A stretch of 64,000 nucleotides of DNA from Phialophora verrucosa (GCA_002099365.1 MSED01000001.1:3286001-3350000), one strand, 5' to 3'; positions 35,027-47,274 are shown, counted from the stretch's first letter. Notes: a model not told the origin generated them from the sequence alone. Program-made: numbers and translations.

Positions 35027-37829
35027 ATGAAGAGCTGTCCGTTCTGCACTCGAAACTTTTCCAAGACCGAACACCTCGAACGGCATGTTCGGTCGCATAC
35101 AAAGGAGAAACCTTTCGTTTGTAACTCCTGTGGTACGCGTTACAGCCGACAGTAAGTGTCCCAGCTACTATGCAATAAACGATCAACTCATGGGCCTGTC
35201 GTGGTAGCGATTCACTTCTTCGACACAAAAAAGTCCATGGTCAGACTCCACGACACCAATCCCGAATGAGGCGGCACGCAGAAGAACTTGAAATCCACGG
35301 TCATTGATTGTTATTCCCTCGAGTAGACTCCATCAACTTGGCTAATTCTCGGGGCAGCTGCGGCACACAATCTACTTCCATGCGGAAACAGCGCTGACCA
35401 AGTGAAGGATGTGTTTGCCCTCCAGGTTAGTCCTGAGATCAACCAGCAACATGACGTCCGGGGACTCCTGGGATCCTCCTCTCAGCATCATGTCCTCCGC
35501 AACGAGGACCAGACCCTGCAGTCCTCAACAGAGAGGCTTGATTTACCGCAGTCCACCCCTTCATTTCGAACAGAACCTGGGCATAGTACACGTGGAGTCT
35601 TGGATGGACAGGGAAGTCACTCATACCCTGCTATTTTCTCCTTACGCGGAGTTGACGACGGCGATCCCTGGGATCAAGTCTTTAATTTCGATGACTCCGC
35701 GGCCGCATTTTCGTGGGAAGACTTTACCTCAAATGATACGAACTTGTCCTTCCGAGCAACATCATCTGGACAGCCGGCCAGCGAGCCACTAGGGTTAGCC
35801 TCCCCTCGTCTTTCTGAGCCTTCCAGGCTCTGTGGTAGAGCACGAAACACAGACAGTCCGGCAGCGGTGGTCGAGAGGCTCTGGTTCTCAAGACTAGATG
35901 ACAACGGACAGAGTGACATCGGGAAGGCCGCCACTGCTCCTGCACCGGAGATACCAAGCTCATCGGAGCAGAGCCATCACACAGAGATGAATGAGACTTA
36001 TCGGCTCAGTCTTTCCAGTCAGCTCCGTCCGCAATGGTCAGAGGAGCCATTGCCCTCGACTAAATTTCTGGTTTGTCTTGCCTGACATCTTAAAATGTGA
36101 CCTTGCCTGGTTTGACTTATCAGGAGCAGAAAATTTGCGTACAAATGTATTTCAGTTGCTTCAGCCCCGTATTTCCTATTCTCCATGGCCCTACATTCAG
36201 GCCTTCCGCAAATAACGGACTTCTTCTGCTCTCTATCTGTACAGTGGGCAGTCTCTTTGTGGGCTCGGTCGAAGCGGCTCAGCGAGGGAACAGACTTTTT
36301 GAACGCCTGAACAAGGCAATCCATGCATCGGTGAGATTCAAAAACCCTTCTACAGTGGTGCCTGCATAGGATATTGACCGTCGCATTAAGTGGGATGTGG
36401 CAATGTCTCAGAATGCAGAAAGTATTATCCCAATGGTGCAGGCGGCTCTTATTGGACAGACATTTGGATTACTTTCGGGGGCAAGTATATCGTTTTCCCT
36501 GTGGACCGCATCGTCAATTTAACAGGGGAAGTCAGGACTCTCGCCACCTCGCAACTGTTTCAGCGTTTCATGGCGCAACCATCTCGGTAGGTGTTGCTCT
36601 AGGAGGTTACTATGAGGTTCTAGCCACGGAGTACATAGTAACAAATGAAATTAGTGGGCTCGAAGGGCGGGACTCTTCGGCTTGGAGAACAAACCTTTCA
36701 CGCCAGAGGGAACGGAAGAGGAACATCTAAATACCGCCTGGAGAGCTTGGGCTCAGCAAGAGGAGGCCAAAAGGTTTGAGCTCCCTTTATTTGCGAGATT
36801 CCAGAGACATGCACTTTGCATCTAGCTGACACGAGAATCCACAGAACAGCACTTGGACTATTCGTTCACGACGCTGAGATTGCCCTCCTCCTCCACCAGG
36901 AACCGATCCTCCGGCACAAGGTGAAAGCAATCCCTCTTGCCTGTTGTTCAGCACCCTTTGCTGCACCTGCAGTTAGTTCTTGGGCACATCTAATCCAGCG
37001 GGATCCGAGTGCGGCCTCAACATCACCAACATGTCCTCATACTGGCGCCGCAGGCTCAAAACCCCAAGGGTCCCAGATATCCAGCAACCAATGCTCACAC
37101 AGCATGTTTACAGCATATATGCTTCTCGAGGGCATCGGAGCCTCTATCTGTGAAGACCACCTCCTGGGTCAACTTGATCAGAAGTCGACACAGAATTATC
37201 AACGTGACCTGATATCATGGTACACGCGGTATAGAGAGCCCATCAAGCAGAGATCGGACCCCTTGTGTCTATTTGTCCTGTGGCATTTGATCTTTATGTC
37301 CACTCTAGCCGACTTCCACAGACTAGAACTTGCCATAGGCAAGGAGGGATCGGCCTCGGCGGTGGCCGCTGAGTCATACTCACTTCAGTGGTCCACCTCG
37401 GTCGACGCAAAGCGCTGTTTGGTGCATGCTTTCCTTCTGCAAAAGATCCTGGAGGCCAGGCCATCTGGACGCGTGAAGGCCATACATGTCCCACGCTGTG
37501 TCTTCTCTGCCACTATAGCATGGTCCAGCTTTCTGGCTTGCCACGGCCAGCGTAATCATGAAGAGGCCGCAGCGTGGATGTCATCCACGGATGGTCTCGA
37601 CGGCTCCTTCCCAGAAATGCAGATATCAGGCATCAACGTCTCGCAACAGTGGCTGGAGGCCATTGGCTTTCGGGGTGGAGGTATCTCGGCTGTTATGGGA
37701 AACACGGTATGCATCTTGGCAAATATATTGAGGCAGATGGATTATTGGGGTATTGGGGAAAAGTTTGCGCGAATCCTCGCACCATTAATTCATCAAGAGC
37801 TCGATGGCAGTCTCGAGGTGGAGGAGTAG
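35027..37829 (+). CDS. C2H2 zinc-finger transcription factor with fungal-specific domain
   Basis: Eight-exon model: 35027-35151, 35208-35299, 35358-36070, 36124-36330, 36370-36480, 36536-36586, 36655-36773 and 36836-37829. All phases agree, giving about 803 aa. Two C2H2 fingers lie at residues 4-24 and 32-52 (Cys4, Cys7, His20, His24; Cys32, Cys35, His48, His52), linked by TKEKPF. A long acidic/Ser-rich region follows. The fungal-specific transcription factor domain carries FSCFSPVFPILHGPTF, GQTFGLLSG, then DSRHLATVSAFHGATIS and WARRAGLFG. The 36481-36535 intron has a GC donor (GCAAGT). The protein is a nuclear DNA-binding regulator. It borders the catabolic genes to its right, so it may control them; that is inference from position. 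Confidence 0.85.
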
Positions 37830-38880
37830 TTCGAGACTATCAGTCGGTCGGCCGTCTCAGAGGATCTTAGTCACAGGGTATGCTCGACCTGTGCAACGCA
37901 AGTCGGATCCGGCCACTTGAAAAGCTGGAGTGTTTGCAATGGCGTCTCTCATGTGCAATTAGATCCGGCTAGAGCAACTGACATGAATCAATATATATGG
38001 CAAGTTCAAGGAGGCTTGGGGTGGATAATGAGCGATGAGAACCGTTCAGGAATTAAGAGGTGACAGGAAACAGCGAGAGGGTTTAGCAGGGCAGACTGGG
38101 GACCGCCTCAACATCCAAATTGAAGCCCTGCAATGCCTCCCGATGTAGATGATAGAAGTCAATGTCCAAAGAACCGAATTTTACCAATGCTACATTGGAA
38201 GTACGATGAAAACGCCGGGCTCGCTCTTAAATCAAGTCCCCGGGTTGTACGAAAATCTCTAGGATTTTTCTTGCCCTTCTCGGGGACATCCGTATACTGA
38301 AGATCAGAGATTTGTTCGTCTTCTTCCCTTTGAATTTACAACTCCGTCTGGCTTCCACGAGAAATGTGGAGTTTCAACGCCTGCCTACTTGTCAAGGTGT
38401 GCTTTGCTTGTGCTCCGCAAATGCGTTGGCATTGAGTTTTGACAGGTGAATGGAGCAAGTGACTGCCCTTAGACTTGATTACTACCGTATTGCTATACAT
38501 CACGATGGTACAGAGGATCTTGCTGTTGAAACTGTTCTGCGCCGGTCCCGCAAGGTCCCGCAGTTTCTCCGCCACTGTTTCGGGAGAATGGGAGCGGAAA
38601 GACTGCGCCTCTGTGTGTCTGCGGAATTGACTTTCCTTTCGGCTGGCTCGTGAAGCTGTCACGCTCGTCGGCGGAGCTTTCCTTCAACTAGATTTGGGAA
38701 CAAGATGGATGCGGGCTGTATTACACTTGCGAGGCCTCATGGTGGGGCACACTCTTGGTACGAGCTCAAATACATCCAAATGAGTTTGGTCAACCTCGGC
38801 ACTTGCCTAGCATTCTTGGTCTTCGTCGAGAACGGAAATTGTTGAAAGACTGTACATTGACGGCACCCCAGAGGCAGGTA
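37830..38880. other. intergenic region
   Basis: About 1 kb between the C2H2 regulator and the decayed GST. No supportable gene; it would contain the ancestral promoter of the GST. Confidence 0.45.
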
Positions 38881-39566
38881 AGGAAGCCCAGGGTTGACAC
38901 CTTATTACCCAGAGGACCCCGCAACGGACAGGCCACACAAGTAATGCTTGAAGAGCTTGCAGATGTCTACGGAACTCAGTGGACAACTACTGTGATTGAC
39001 ATTTCGACCAACGAGCAAAAGAAGGAGTGGTTCTACGACTGAACTCTAATGGCCGCATTCCTACCCTCGTCGACGACACTCGGTCACCACCATTCCCGAT
39101 GATGGAGACTTCGGCGCAGCTACTCTACTTGGCCGAGTTCTTCGATAAGAACTACATATTGGGATTCAGGGACGAGCTAGAACAAACCGAGGTACTGCAA
39201 TGGATTTTCTCCTGGCATGGTGGCGGCGCACCATATCAAGGCCAGGTCAACCATTTCACGAAGGCTGCACCAGAGAAGATCCCCTGTAAGTAGATCGTAT
39301 ACCTAGTTAGCTAGATACTACCCCAGACGACAGACTCCTTTCCCTAGATGCTATTAGCAGGTATAGGAATGAAACGCTTCGAGTATTCGGCGTCCTAGAG
39401 ATTCGACTTTCAGGCATATATGCTGGTGGGACTAGAAATTATCTGGCTGGAAAGGACACGCCTTGGGTGAAGAACTGGGAGCGCAGCGGGTTCACCAAGC
39501 AAGTACATGCAGCCGTTCCCGCACCTACTCGAAAGGTTTGACAGTATTGCTGCCAGGCCTGCAGTG
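38881..39566 (+). pseudogene. decayed Ure2-type glutathione S-transferase
   Basis: Clear GST homology is scattered over several frames. An N-terminal block GPRNGQATQVMLEEL..VIDISTNEQKKEWF runs into TGA at 39039, while LNSNGRIPTLVDD and the following METSAQLLYLAEFFDKN continue one frame over. This is a one-base frameshift near 39033. After a normal intron (donor GTAAGT at 39282, acceptor near 39350) the C-terminal domain resumes (RYRNETLRVFGVLEIRLSG). It then lacks the usual segment between NYLAG and PWV, and shifts frame again near 39500 before FPHLLERFDSIAARPAV and a stop. With two frameshifts, an internal deletion and an aberrant N-terminus it cannot encode a functional enzyme. Intact relatives are about 215-250 aa soluble glutathione transferases. 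Confidence 0.8.
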
Positions 39567-40620
39567 TAGAGGGGAATCGGAGACAAGTATAGGGGAGCGT
39601 GAAACATTCTCCGTTTGACAGATACTATAGATGTGAGTCCTATTATTACTGTGAGTCTTTTGGACCACTGAGGGTTCTCTTCTCGTCTAACCATCCTATC
39701 CGTGTAAGGGACGAGGGTGGCTGCCATTAAAGAGAGCTAGCTTGTTGTAAAAGGAGTGAGTTTTGTAAACAAGAAACGGCGCAAAAAAAGTAGATCTCGT
39801 GCAAATTTGTGAGAAAGCCCATTTTACTACCGAAGAGGAGGGAGTCAGTTGTCCAAGGAAAGACCAGCTTCCCGCTGCCTCTGGAAACGGTGAACCCTGA
39901 CACGCTGAGGAACGTCGACTTGCTCGTGGAGTCGCATGCCGCGGGCACCTGTTCCACGGATATATCGTACCTGAACGGAGCTGGTCTAGCCATATACTTG
40001 GCGGCATCCGAAGCCACCAGCGAAGAAGAGAGGCTATTGCGAGCGTGGCAATAGCTGCGCCCAAACAGCACCTACACACAATGTCAAGACATCATACTCA
40101 CCAGGAGGGTTGACTGCTCCATTTCGATTTTCCTCAGGATCCTTTCCTCGCGCCAATGACAACCGAGCCGAATGAGTCGATTTTGTAGACATTGGGGTGA
40201 TTCCCTCGTGTCATTCAAACATCTCACGAGCCTCGATCGTGTTCCAGGACTTGAGAGTGTGCTGATGGTATTTTACTCTGCCGTTGATTCGTTCCCACAT
40301 GTCGCTGAGGGATGGGTTCCCTGACTGAGGACATCGAGTCCCGCCACTGCTGGTCCCGCCACGTGTGGATCTGCAATAAGCACGGAGTAATGAGGTACGG
40401 GAGTAGAGCTGGATTCGAATAGTATCTTTCGACTTTGTCGGTATTTCCTGTGTGGTATCTTCCGCTGAGGGGGTATATCCGAATTCTCCAGTTGGCATTT
40501 GATGTAAACCAAAGATCCTCTTCACGTCACCGCTACAAGACAGCATCTCCATCCAGTTTCACAACGGCTCTTATTCTGTCTCTCGTTTACCGAGCTTGAT
40601 ATCCATTCTGATTGTCTGTC
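39567..40620. other. intergenic region upstream of the dioxygenase
   Basis: About 1 kb. A protein-like open segment on the plus strand (about 39836-40054, containing NVDLLVESHAAGTCSTDIS) has no ATG and no identified partner exon. It could be a gene relic, but I cannot assign it. The last few hundred bases are the likely promoter of the dioxygenase. Confidence 0.4.
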
Positions 40621-41758
40621 ATGGATCCCTCGTTGGTTCTGGACAAGCTCCCTCGACTGCTGGATTTGAATATTGATAACATTACGGAGAATGTCCATCT
40701 GATCAACTCGAACAATCCCGATGCACGCCTGAAATATATTATGGAGCGTCTCGTTGAGCATCTCCATGATTTCGCACGCGAAACGCGTTTGAGTACAAAT
40801 GAATGGATGGCTGGAATAGAATTTCTGACTGCCACTGGAAAGATATGTGATGATGAGCGCCAGGTATGTGGTCTCCGCATCAGTTCCCAGGGCCCTTTAT
40901 CTTGGTTTTTTTCCTCTCAGAGGGGACTTGTTGACGCGGTTTTCTGGCAGGAATTCGTTCTCCTCTCCGACACACTGGGGCTTTCTCTTCTGGTTGATTC
41001 GATTGACCACCCAAAGCCACGGGCCAGCACAGAGGGAACCGTGCTGGGTCCGTTCCATACTCACACTATGCCAGAGAAGGTCAATGGTGATGAGATCATG
41101 CAAAACGACCCCAACGGCATTCCCCTCCTTGTTGTCTGCACAGTCAAGGACGTGAATGGCCGGCCAATCGAAGGTGTCAGGATCGAGATCTGGGAAACAG
41201 ATTCCGAGGGAAACTACGACGTACAGCGCCCTGACCATACAACTCCAGATGGGAGATGCCACATGAGAAGTGATCCCGACGGCTTGTTCTGGTTCAAGGG
41301 AGTATTGCCTGTATCATACGCGATTCCGCACGATGGGCCGGTGGGAAAGATGCTCAAGAAACTAAACCGCCATCCCTGGAGGCCAGCACACATACACTTC
41401 ATCTTGGAGAGACCCGGATATGACCGGTTGATCACGTATGCCCGTTACTCCTCCCCCTTTCCTTTTCCTACTAATGGCTCGAAATAGCGCCCTCTACCTA
41501 AGAGGTGATCCGTACGAGACATCAGATGCGGTTTTCGGGGTGAAGTCCTCCCTTCTCATTGACACGCACGACGCGGACAAGGCCCTTGCCGAGAAGTACC
41601 ATGTGCCAGAGGGTACGAAAGTCGTCAAATATGATTTCGTGCTAGTGTCCGAGGAGGAGAGTTTGGAGCTGCGGGCCAAAAACAGCAAGGCAGCGCTGGA
41701 AGCGTTGGGGCGTAGGATTAACATTGTGGACGGTCTACCAGTGCCGGAAGTAGATTGA
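40621..41758 (+). CDS. intradiol ring-cleavage dioxygenase (catechol/hydroxyquinol 1,2-type)
   Basis: Model: 40621-40863, 40951-41435 and 41488-41758, giving 332 aa. An N-terminal dimerisation domain (residues about 15-95) places it with catechol/hydroxyquinol 1,2-dioxygenases rather than protocatechuate enzymes. The Fe(III) ligands are all visible. Tyr170 is in GNYDVQ, Tyr204 in VSYAIPHDGPVG, and His228 and His230 in RPAHIHF. EGTVLGPFH and GRPIEGVRIEIWETD are further family hallmarks. The enzyme opens a catechol or hydroxyquinol ring between the two hydroxyls to give a muconate or maleylacetate. Whether catechol or hydroxyquinol is the substrate cannot be decided here. No signal peptide is present, so it acts in the cytosol. 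The second intron has a perfect TACTAAT branch site. It flanks GST and monooxygenase genes, consistent with an aromatic pathway. Confidence 0.93.
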
Positions 41759-42015
41759 GCTAAACATTGAGATGGATGTCTGGAGACGAGAGGGAAATGA
41801 TTACGTCTCTCACCACTAAGGGGATGAGACGGAATTTGCCTTGAGATCAGATCTTCCGCTCCATGCTGAGATATACATTCATGCAGTATGCCAAACATTG
41901 TCTCCGTGGCATCCGTTGCACTTGTATGACATGAAAATCGGCGTTGAACTTTATGAAAGAAAGGTAATATGCAAACCACAACATCTATTCTTGGTTTCCT
42001 TCGACAAAGTCCTTG

Positions 42016-42924
42016 CTAACCGTGCGTACCTGACGCATTAGCCCGAGTTATCTCTTCTCCGTAATTGCCGTAGGTAGGTTTGGCCTCTTTCAGCGCCGGG
42101 TCAGAATCGAGGGCCTTGTCGATCATGGCTGTCGTAGGCACCACCGATTTCCAACTCGGATGGCTTGTTATTTCCTCGTACCACCGGGTGATATTGGGGT
42201 TCTCAGCACGCCATGCCCTGTCAAGGACATACATGAATCCACGCGATAGCATGGAAGCAGCAAAAAAGTCTGCCAACGTGATATGATCATCCACGAGGAA
42301 AGATCGTGTTAGGAGATGCTGCTCCAGAACTCGAAGAGCTATAAGAGCTTGCTTTCTGGACCCGTCGATGAGGATTCTATTGTAGGGGTCTTTTCCAATC
42401 AGAGGCCGGAACCAGCCGCCGAGCTTAGGGAGGACTTCAGCATTGGTAAATGACATCCATCTGACGATGCTGGCAAAAGCTTTGGATCCGTTACCCGTGA
42501 GTGTCGTATTGGGAGCCTGGGAAACGACTAGATCCAATCAACAAGACTCTCCGGAGGCCAGATCAACCCCTGAATAGGTTCGATTCTTTTGTGTCAAGAT
42601 GGTGAACCCGGGGTTGGGATTACCTACAGTAGATCGAAATGGCGATCACTTCTGTGAGGACGAAACCGTCGCTGCCAACGAATGTGGGCACACGACCGAG
42701 TGGGTTCAATTTGAGGTATTCGGCATCAACATTTGGTGGTCGGCGCTCTATAAAATCAATGTCGAGGTTGATTTCTTTCGCAAGAACCAGCAGAACGGTT
42801 GAACGAGAATTGCCCTGTTACCAGCCAATGTGTTTAGTCCGACATCAATGTGCAGAGAGTAAGTCGTAGCCGTACGACATGGCGATTCACTGACCTCAAA
42901 GCCATAAAGTGTCCCGAAAGACAT
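42016..42924 (-). CDS. glutathione S-transferase, eEF1B-gamma type
   Basis: Minus-strand exons 42895-42924, 42628-42814 and 42016-42527, giving 242 aa. The product starts MSFGTLYGFEGNSRSTVLL. The thioredoxin-like N-terminal domain ends with LKLNPLGRVPTFVGSDGFVLTE (cis-Pro in GRVPTF). The all-alpha C-terminal domain carries IVRWMSFTNAEVLPKLGGWFRPLIG and HITLADFFAASML. This is the GST class fused to elongation factor 1B-gamma, here as a stand-alone enzyme; fungal members are often found in secondary-metabolite and detoxification clusters. It probably conjugates or isomerises a reactive intermediate with glutathione in the cytosol. It is convergent with the dioxygenase, with about 260 bp between the stops. 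Confidence 0.9.
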
Positions 42925-43749
42925 TGTGAACGATTTCGCACCGACCGTCGTAAGAATATGGACAGCAGGCGCCGGTAAAGCTAGTAGTGAGATTCCGATC
43001 CGTAATGAGTTCACTCGTGACTGTTCGATGTGGTGGAAGGCGATAAAAGTTATTAATGGACTACTGCGATAGAACCCAACTGGCGGGACAGGGGTGGGGA
43101 TAATCACGCCTTTCATCTACGTACTACCACAGTGGGCAGTTTGCGGGACTGTGAGGGCAGTTGTCCGGGACGTCCAGGTTTGTAATTGAATCGTCAAGTC
43201 ATCAAAATATGGTGTTACCTTGGTATCGCGAGGTTTGCTGTGACCGGAACAGCTCCTGTGACTGCCAGTGTTCTAATTCGTGTGCAACAACTGCGGCAAA
43301 TACCTAAATGCTTCTCGTCATGAGAAGCTGCAGGGCCTCCATGTCGGAAGTATCCCAGCAGCTTCACACCTTCACCTGCTTTCTCGTCCTTCCACCACTT
43401 TTGCCGATTGTCTCGGGCAGAATGGATGCCTTGGGCCATTCGCTGCTCAGTGATAGTGTGGCTCGAGCCTTACCTCGGTGGCCGGACCCAGTCTGGTGTA
43501 CCACTGATTTACCCTACACTGTCAAGGAAAGATGCTGGCTGGTGGCCACGCAGAACGATAAGTAGCATAGAGCTATCTGTACTTGAAGGGTAAAGAAACG
43601 CTCCAAGATCCACGTCCCGTTCATATTTGTCCATTTCATGGAGAGACCTAGCGGATGAGGGATAGTTGGCTACCACGTAAAGCAATTCCAGTATGTAGGA
43701 TGTTTTAATCTAGGATCTTCTCGGTCGCCGTAGCTAGGAGTATTAATCA
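42925..43749. other. intergenic region
   Basis: About 0.8 kb holding the promoter of the eEF1B-gamma-type GST and the 3' end of the next GST-like gene. No additional gene is supported. Confidence 0.5.
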
Positions 43750-44677
43750 TCAATTCTCGCCCACCATTGTCCTCCTCCCCTGCATGATCTCCTTCCAGGG
43801 GGCTGTTTCGAATGCTCGCTCCGCAAAATCGGCTACTCGTGGAGGAAAAAGATTGTCCCTTTTGACGTCGCGCATTCGAGCGAGGAAGACAACAAGATGA
43901 GCATCGAACGCTGTGGGTGTCTCACCGAAGAGCCAGAGGCGAGGCGGGTCGGGAATAAGAGCCTCTACTTCACCCAGAAAAGTCTCGGCCCGTTTCACCA
44001 TGTCCTTGACTACCTCTGGAGCAAGGCCGCCGATCTTATCTCTTTCAAGGCTGTTTGCTCCCACATAGAGTTATTAGAACTGTACTTGAGGATGAGTTTC
44101 CATAAGAACTTACACAGTTATCTTATGTTTCAGAGCCTTGCGATAGCGCTCAGAGATGTTCGGTCCTTCCAGGCGTCTAATAACAGCGGCTTTGAAGCCA
44201 TCGGCCACCTTAGGTCGTCCAGGAAATGAGAGAGAGAAGAAATTGAGAGCGTGCAGGTCAATTAGGAGGCGACGGATCAGAGCATCGTGTTCTTTTGGAA
44301 TCAGGCTTGGATATCGTTGGGCCATGTACTCTGTGATCTCTAGGCTGTCCGCAATTGGGGCTTTCAAGGTTGCGGGATTGCACAAGACCGGAACCTGCGG
44401 GAAGGACGATCAATGAATGTGCTCAGGATCTGGATAGATATATCTCATCTCGAAAATGCCTTACCTGGCCCTCGCCATTGATGTCGCACAGAAAATGTTC
44501 CTCCAGCTGGGCTTCATGGAAGATATCAACTTCTTGCTTCTCAACTATCATTTCCGATGCTGGGTCTCGGGGTTTTCCTCTGATAGCGACGGTATGCAAC
44601 ACCATCAGAGAACAGATAGAGAAGCGATTGAAATAGAGCACATAGCGGCTTGGATCGGCCGAAGTATTCTGAGCCAT
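43750..44677 (-). CDS. GST-like protein, cluster paralogue 1
   Basis: Minus-strand exons 44465-44677, 44114-44394 and 43750-44050, giving 264 aa. The N-terminal thioredoxin-like domain has the family motif RFSICSLM near residue 20, then EVDIFHEAQLEEHFLCDIN. The intron falls exactly before VP, which supplies the cis-proline of the glutathione site. The C-terminal helices include SLEITEYMAQRYPSL and the late FGETPTAFDAHLVVFLARMRD, which corresponds to the GST_C N-capping region. It is closely related to the 49896 gene and to the pseudogene at 53417; exon 2 is 281 nt in both intact copies. It is divergent from the flavin monooxygenase across 0.8 kb. Substrate unknown; a glutathione transferase or reductive thiol role is inferred. 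Confidence 0.85.
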
Positions 44678-45480
44678 TGCTTCCCGTTGGATCCTGGCAG
44701 AGTCAGAGAGATTCTCAGCATAGGGGTAGGACGGCTACACCTTTAAATACCATACGAGACTTGATGGCGTTACTGTCCAAGTCTATCTGCAGTAATTTTC
44801 AACTTTCAGCGAAATACACTACACAAGCTCGCAACATCGGCATCCACCTACAGGAAGAGATGGGAAAGAAAGGACTCCATCCGGTTCTGATTTCAAACCC
44901 GAAGACTCCCGGAAAGAACCGAGAAGTAGGTCTTGATCCCGCCGGAAGCATCATAGAAATATAACTCCTTTTCCTTTCGATCCTGTTCTGATTTCAAACC
45001 CAACGTTTCGGAGTTCGGCTTCCCCAGGGTCCGTTGGTGACGAGGCTTAATGCAGGTTCGCGGTCCTTGTCCTTTCCTTAAAACATGTTAGCCTTGGAGG
45101 AAAGAATGGGGTATGAGGAACTTACGCCTGACTTGATTTTAACTAGTTGAATGTTTCGCGTTTCGGCGTTGTGGGGTCCGGGGTGTGGGATACTCGTTGC
45201 CGTTCACATCTCGGTGGGGACCGGCGACCGCGCACTCGATCGAGTTAATAGGGTCTTTGGAAACCTGTACTGTACTGTAGCAGTCAAATATACTGTATCA
45301 TGACGAGGTGCAGACGATATTCCGCTCCTCCACCGGGATCATTTAGTCGGAGTCCTTCCCTAGATCTCTGCTCACTGTACAAACTACGTACGCGGAGGAA
45401 TATATCCGCCTTCTTTTCCACCTAGAATTGGGTCATTTTGAATTTCTTATTGCAGTCAGAGGCTACAAGACTCCATCAAG
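44678..45480. promoter_or_regulatory. divergent promoter region GST-like 1 / FAD monooxygenase
   Basis: 803 bp between two divergent starts. A palindrome GCGGA-N8-TCCGC lies at 392-409 of the 45 kb block (45392-45409), 72 bp before the monooxygenase ATG. Its CGG/CCG half-sites are of the kind recognised by Zn2Cys6 regulators such as the one encoded at 54622. Confidence 0.55.
45392..45409. promoter_or_regulatory. candidate Zn2Cys6 binding palindrome
   Basis: GCGGA and TCCGC half-sites are separated by GGAATATA, forming an inverted repeat of CGG triplets. Binuclear zinc-cluster regulators commonly bind such spaced CGG pairs. It sits in a core-promoter position upstream of the monooxygenase. 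Function is inferred. Confidence 0.4.
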
Positions 45481-47037
45481 ATGCCTTCGAATGCGAACCC
45501 CGCGAAGCCATCGAAAACCACCGTCGCTATCGTGGGAGGTGGTGTTGCTGGTCTTTTTCTTGCCAATGCCCTCGAGCAACAAGGGATCTCATATGTCTTA
45601 TTGGAGTCAGGAAAGGAAATTGCTCCATCACTCGGCGCTTCCATAGGGCTGCTACCTCACGGGCTTCGCCTACTTGACCAAATCAATGTGGTAACAGAGT
45701 TGGAAAAATACGAAGTTCAGCATAGAGGCTGGGAACATCGAGATGGGATCACTGGCGAGCTTTTAACCAAATTGCACACATGGTCGTATTACCCAGAAGA
45801 GTTAAGTCAACCAAGCTGAGCCAATGTAGCCACTTGCTTACCTTGGATCCTCGACTCCAGGACTGGTTATGGTGCCATTTTCTTGGAGCGTCAGGCGCTA
45901 TTGCAGGTTTTGTACGACAACATTAGAGACAAAAGTGCCATATTCGTGGATTGTCGAGTCATCAAAATCGATAATTCTGATGACAACGCCGTGGTTCATA
46001 CTCGAGACGGCCGCAAGTTCAACTGCCAGTTAGTGGTGGGCGCAGATGGTGTCCGAAGCACTGTCCGCGAAGAAATAGACAAAACGTCAGAGCCAGGCAT
46101 AAACGGCAAAGAATGTAAGTTGATGTCCTCCTCCTTGTCGAGAGCAGAATCCTAAGTCCACCAGATTTGGAAACCCGGTTTTCCTGCATCTACGGGATAT
46201 CGGACCAGGTAGAGAAGATGGGGCCTGGCACGGCCTTCTCATCCTACCGTCCCGGAGCCTCTTGCCTGATATTCACAGGCTTGAAAGGCACGGTCTATTG
46301 GTTCGTGTTCAGAGACCTCGGTCGCACAGTCCCATATGATCGAGAACGTCATCTGCGATTCTCCGCCGCTGAGCAGGACTCTCTGATCAAAGAGGTCCTT
46401 AATTGCAAGATAACCGATGGAGTCACCTTCGGCGCCGTTTATGACCGGCGCAAAACGATGATCATGACACCACTCGAAGAGGGTGTCGTGCGACGCTGGT
46501 ACAGCAAAAGAACAGTATTAGTTGGGGACTCAGCACACAAGGTAACGTGCACTCGAAGAGCCTGAAGCTCCGAGTATCCCCTGACTCTGATTGCAGATGG
46601 TACCCCATGCAGCTATGGGAGGTAATCTTGCCATAGAGTCTGCAAGCTGTCTGCTGAATTTGCTGCTGTCTATGCGAGACGTGGCAAGCGACGGAGACCT
46701 TGAGCAGATTCCTCTACCAGTCCTTGAAGCAGGCCTGCAAAAATACGCCGACGACCGACAACTTCGAGCTGAAAAGGCCGTCATGATCGCTCGAAATGTC
46801 TGCCGAGATCAACTGTGTCTACAGGAGGACTACCGCCAAAGGATTAGCAGCATGAACGACGCAAAGTGGCTCGCAAGTAATCTGGCTGTATTCAGTGGTA
46901 CACAGAAGATTAGGACAAATGCACCAGATAAGCCGCGAGTGAAGTTTTACACAGAGCGCGCCCAACGAATCCAGGAGATGTTGCAAAGAGGTGAGCCTGT
47001 TCGACCAGCCGGTACTGGAATCGTGACGTCTGCATGA
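45481..47037 (+). CDS. FAD-dependent monooxygenase, paxM/salicylate hydroxylase-like
   Basis: Model: 45481-45800, 45861-46114, 46165-46541 and 46597-47037, giving 463 aa, the normal length for the family. The Rossmann FAD motif AIVGGGVAGLFLA is near residue 16. Further family motifs are GASIGLLPHGLRLLDQ, ERQALLQVLYDN, VVGADGVRSTVRE (DG motif) and VLVGDSAHKMVPHAAMGGNLAIE (GD motif, split precisely by the last intron). Enzymes of this class use NADPH and O2 to hydroxylate or epoxidise aromatic and terpenoid substrates. A near-C-terminal hydrophobic anchor of the paxM type is not obvious. With a ring-cleaving dioxygenase 4 kb away, hydroxylation of an aromatic acid or phenol is a reasonable role, but not proven. 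Confidence 0.9.
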
Positions 47038-47274
47038 TACCCGGAAATGTAGCTGTTATCTTATTCTCTTACACTATCACTCGATCATACAGGTGTGGGA
47101 TTTGATAGACAACTTTATCGAACAATGACACTCAAGGCTCTATTCTCTGTCCTCTTTCCATCCACAAGACTTAATCAGAACCTGGCTGGACTTATGCTAC
47201 GCTTAATCTGTTCAGCGATTTTTGAATCTGCTTAACAACTTCTCCTCTATCTCCTCCTTTATCGGCGGCCTTTC

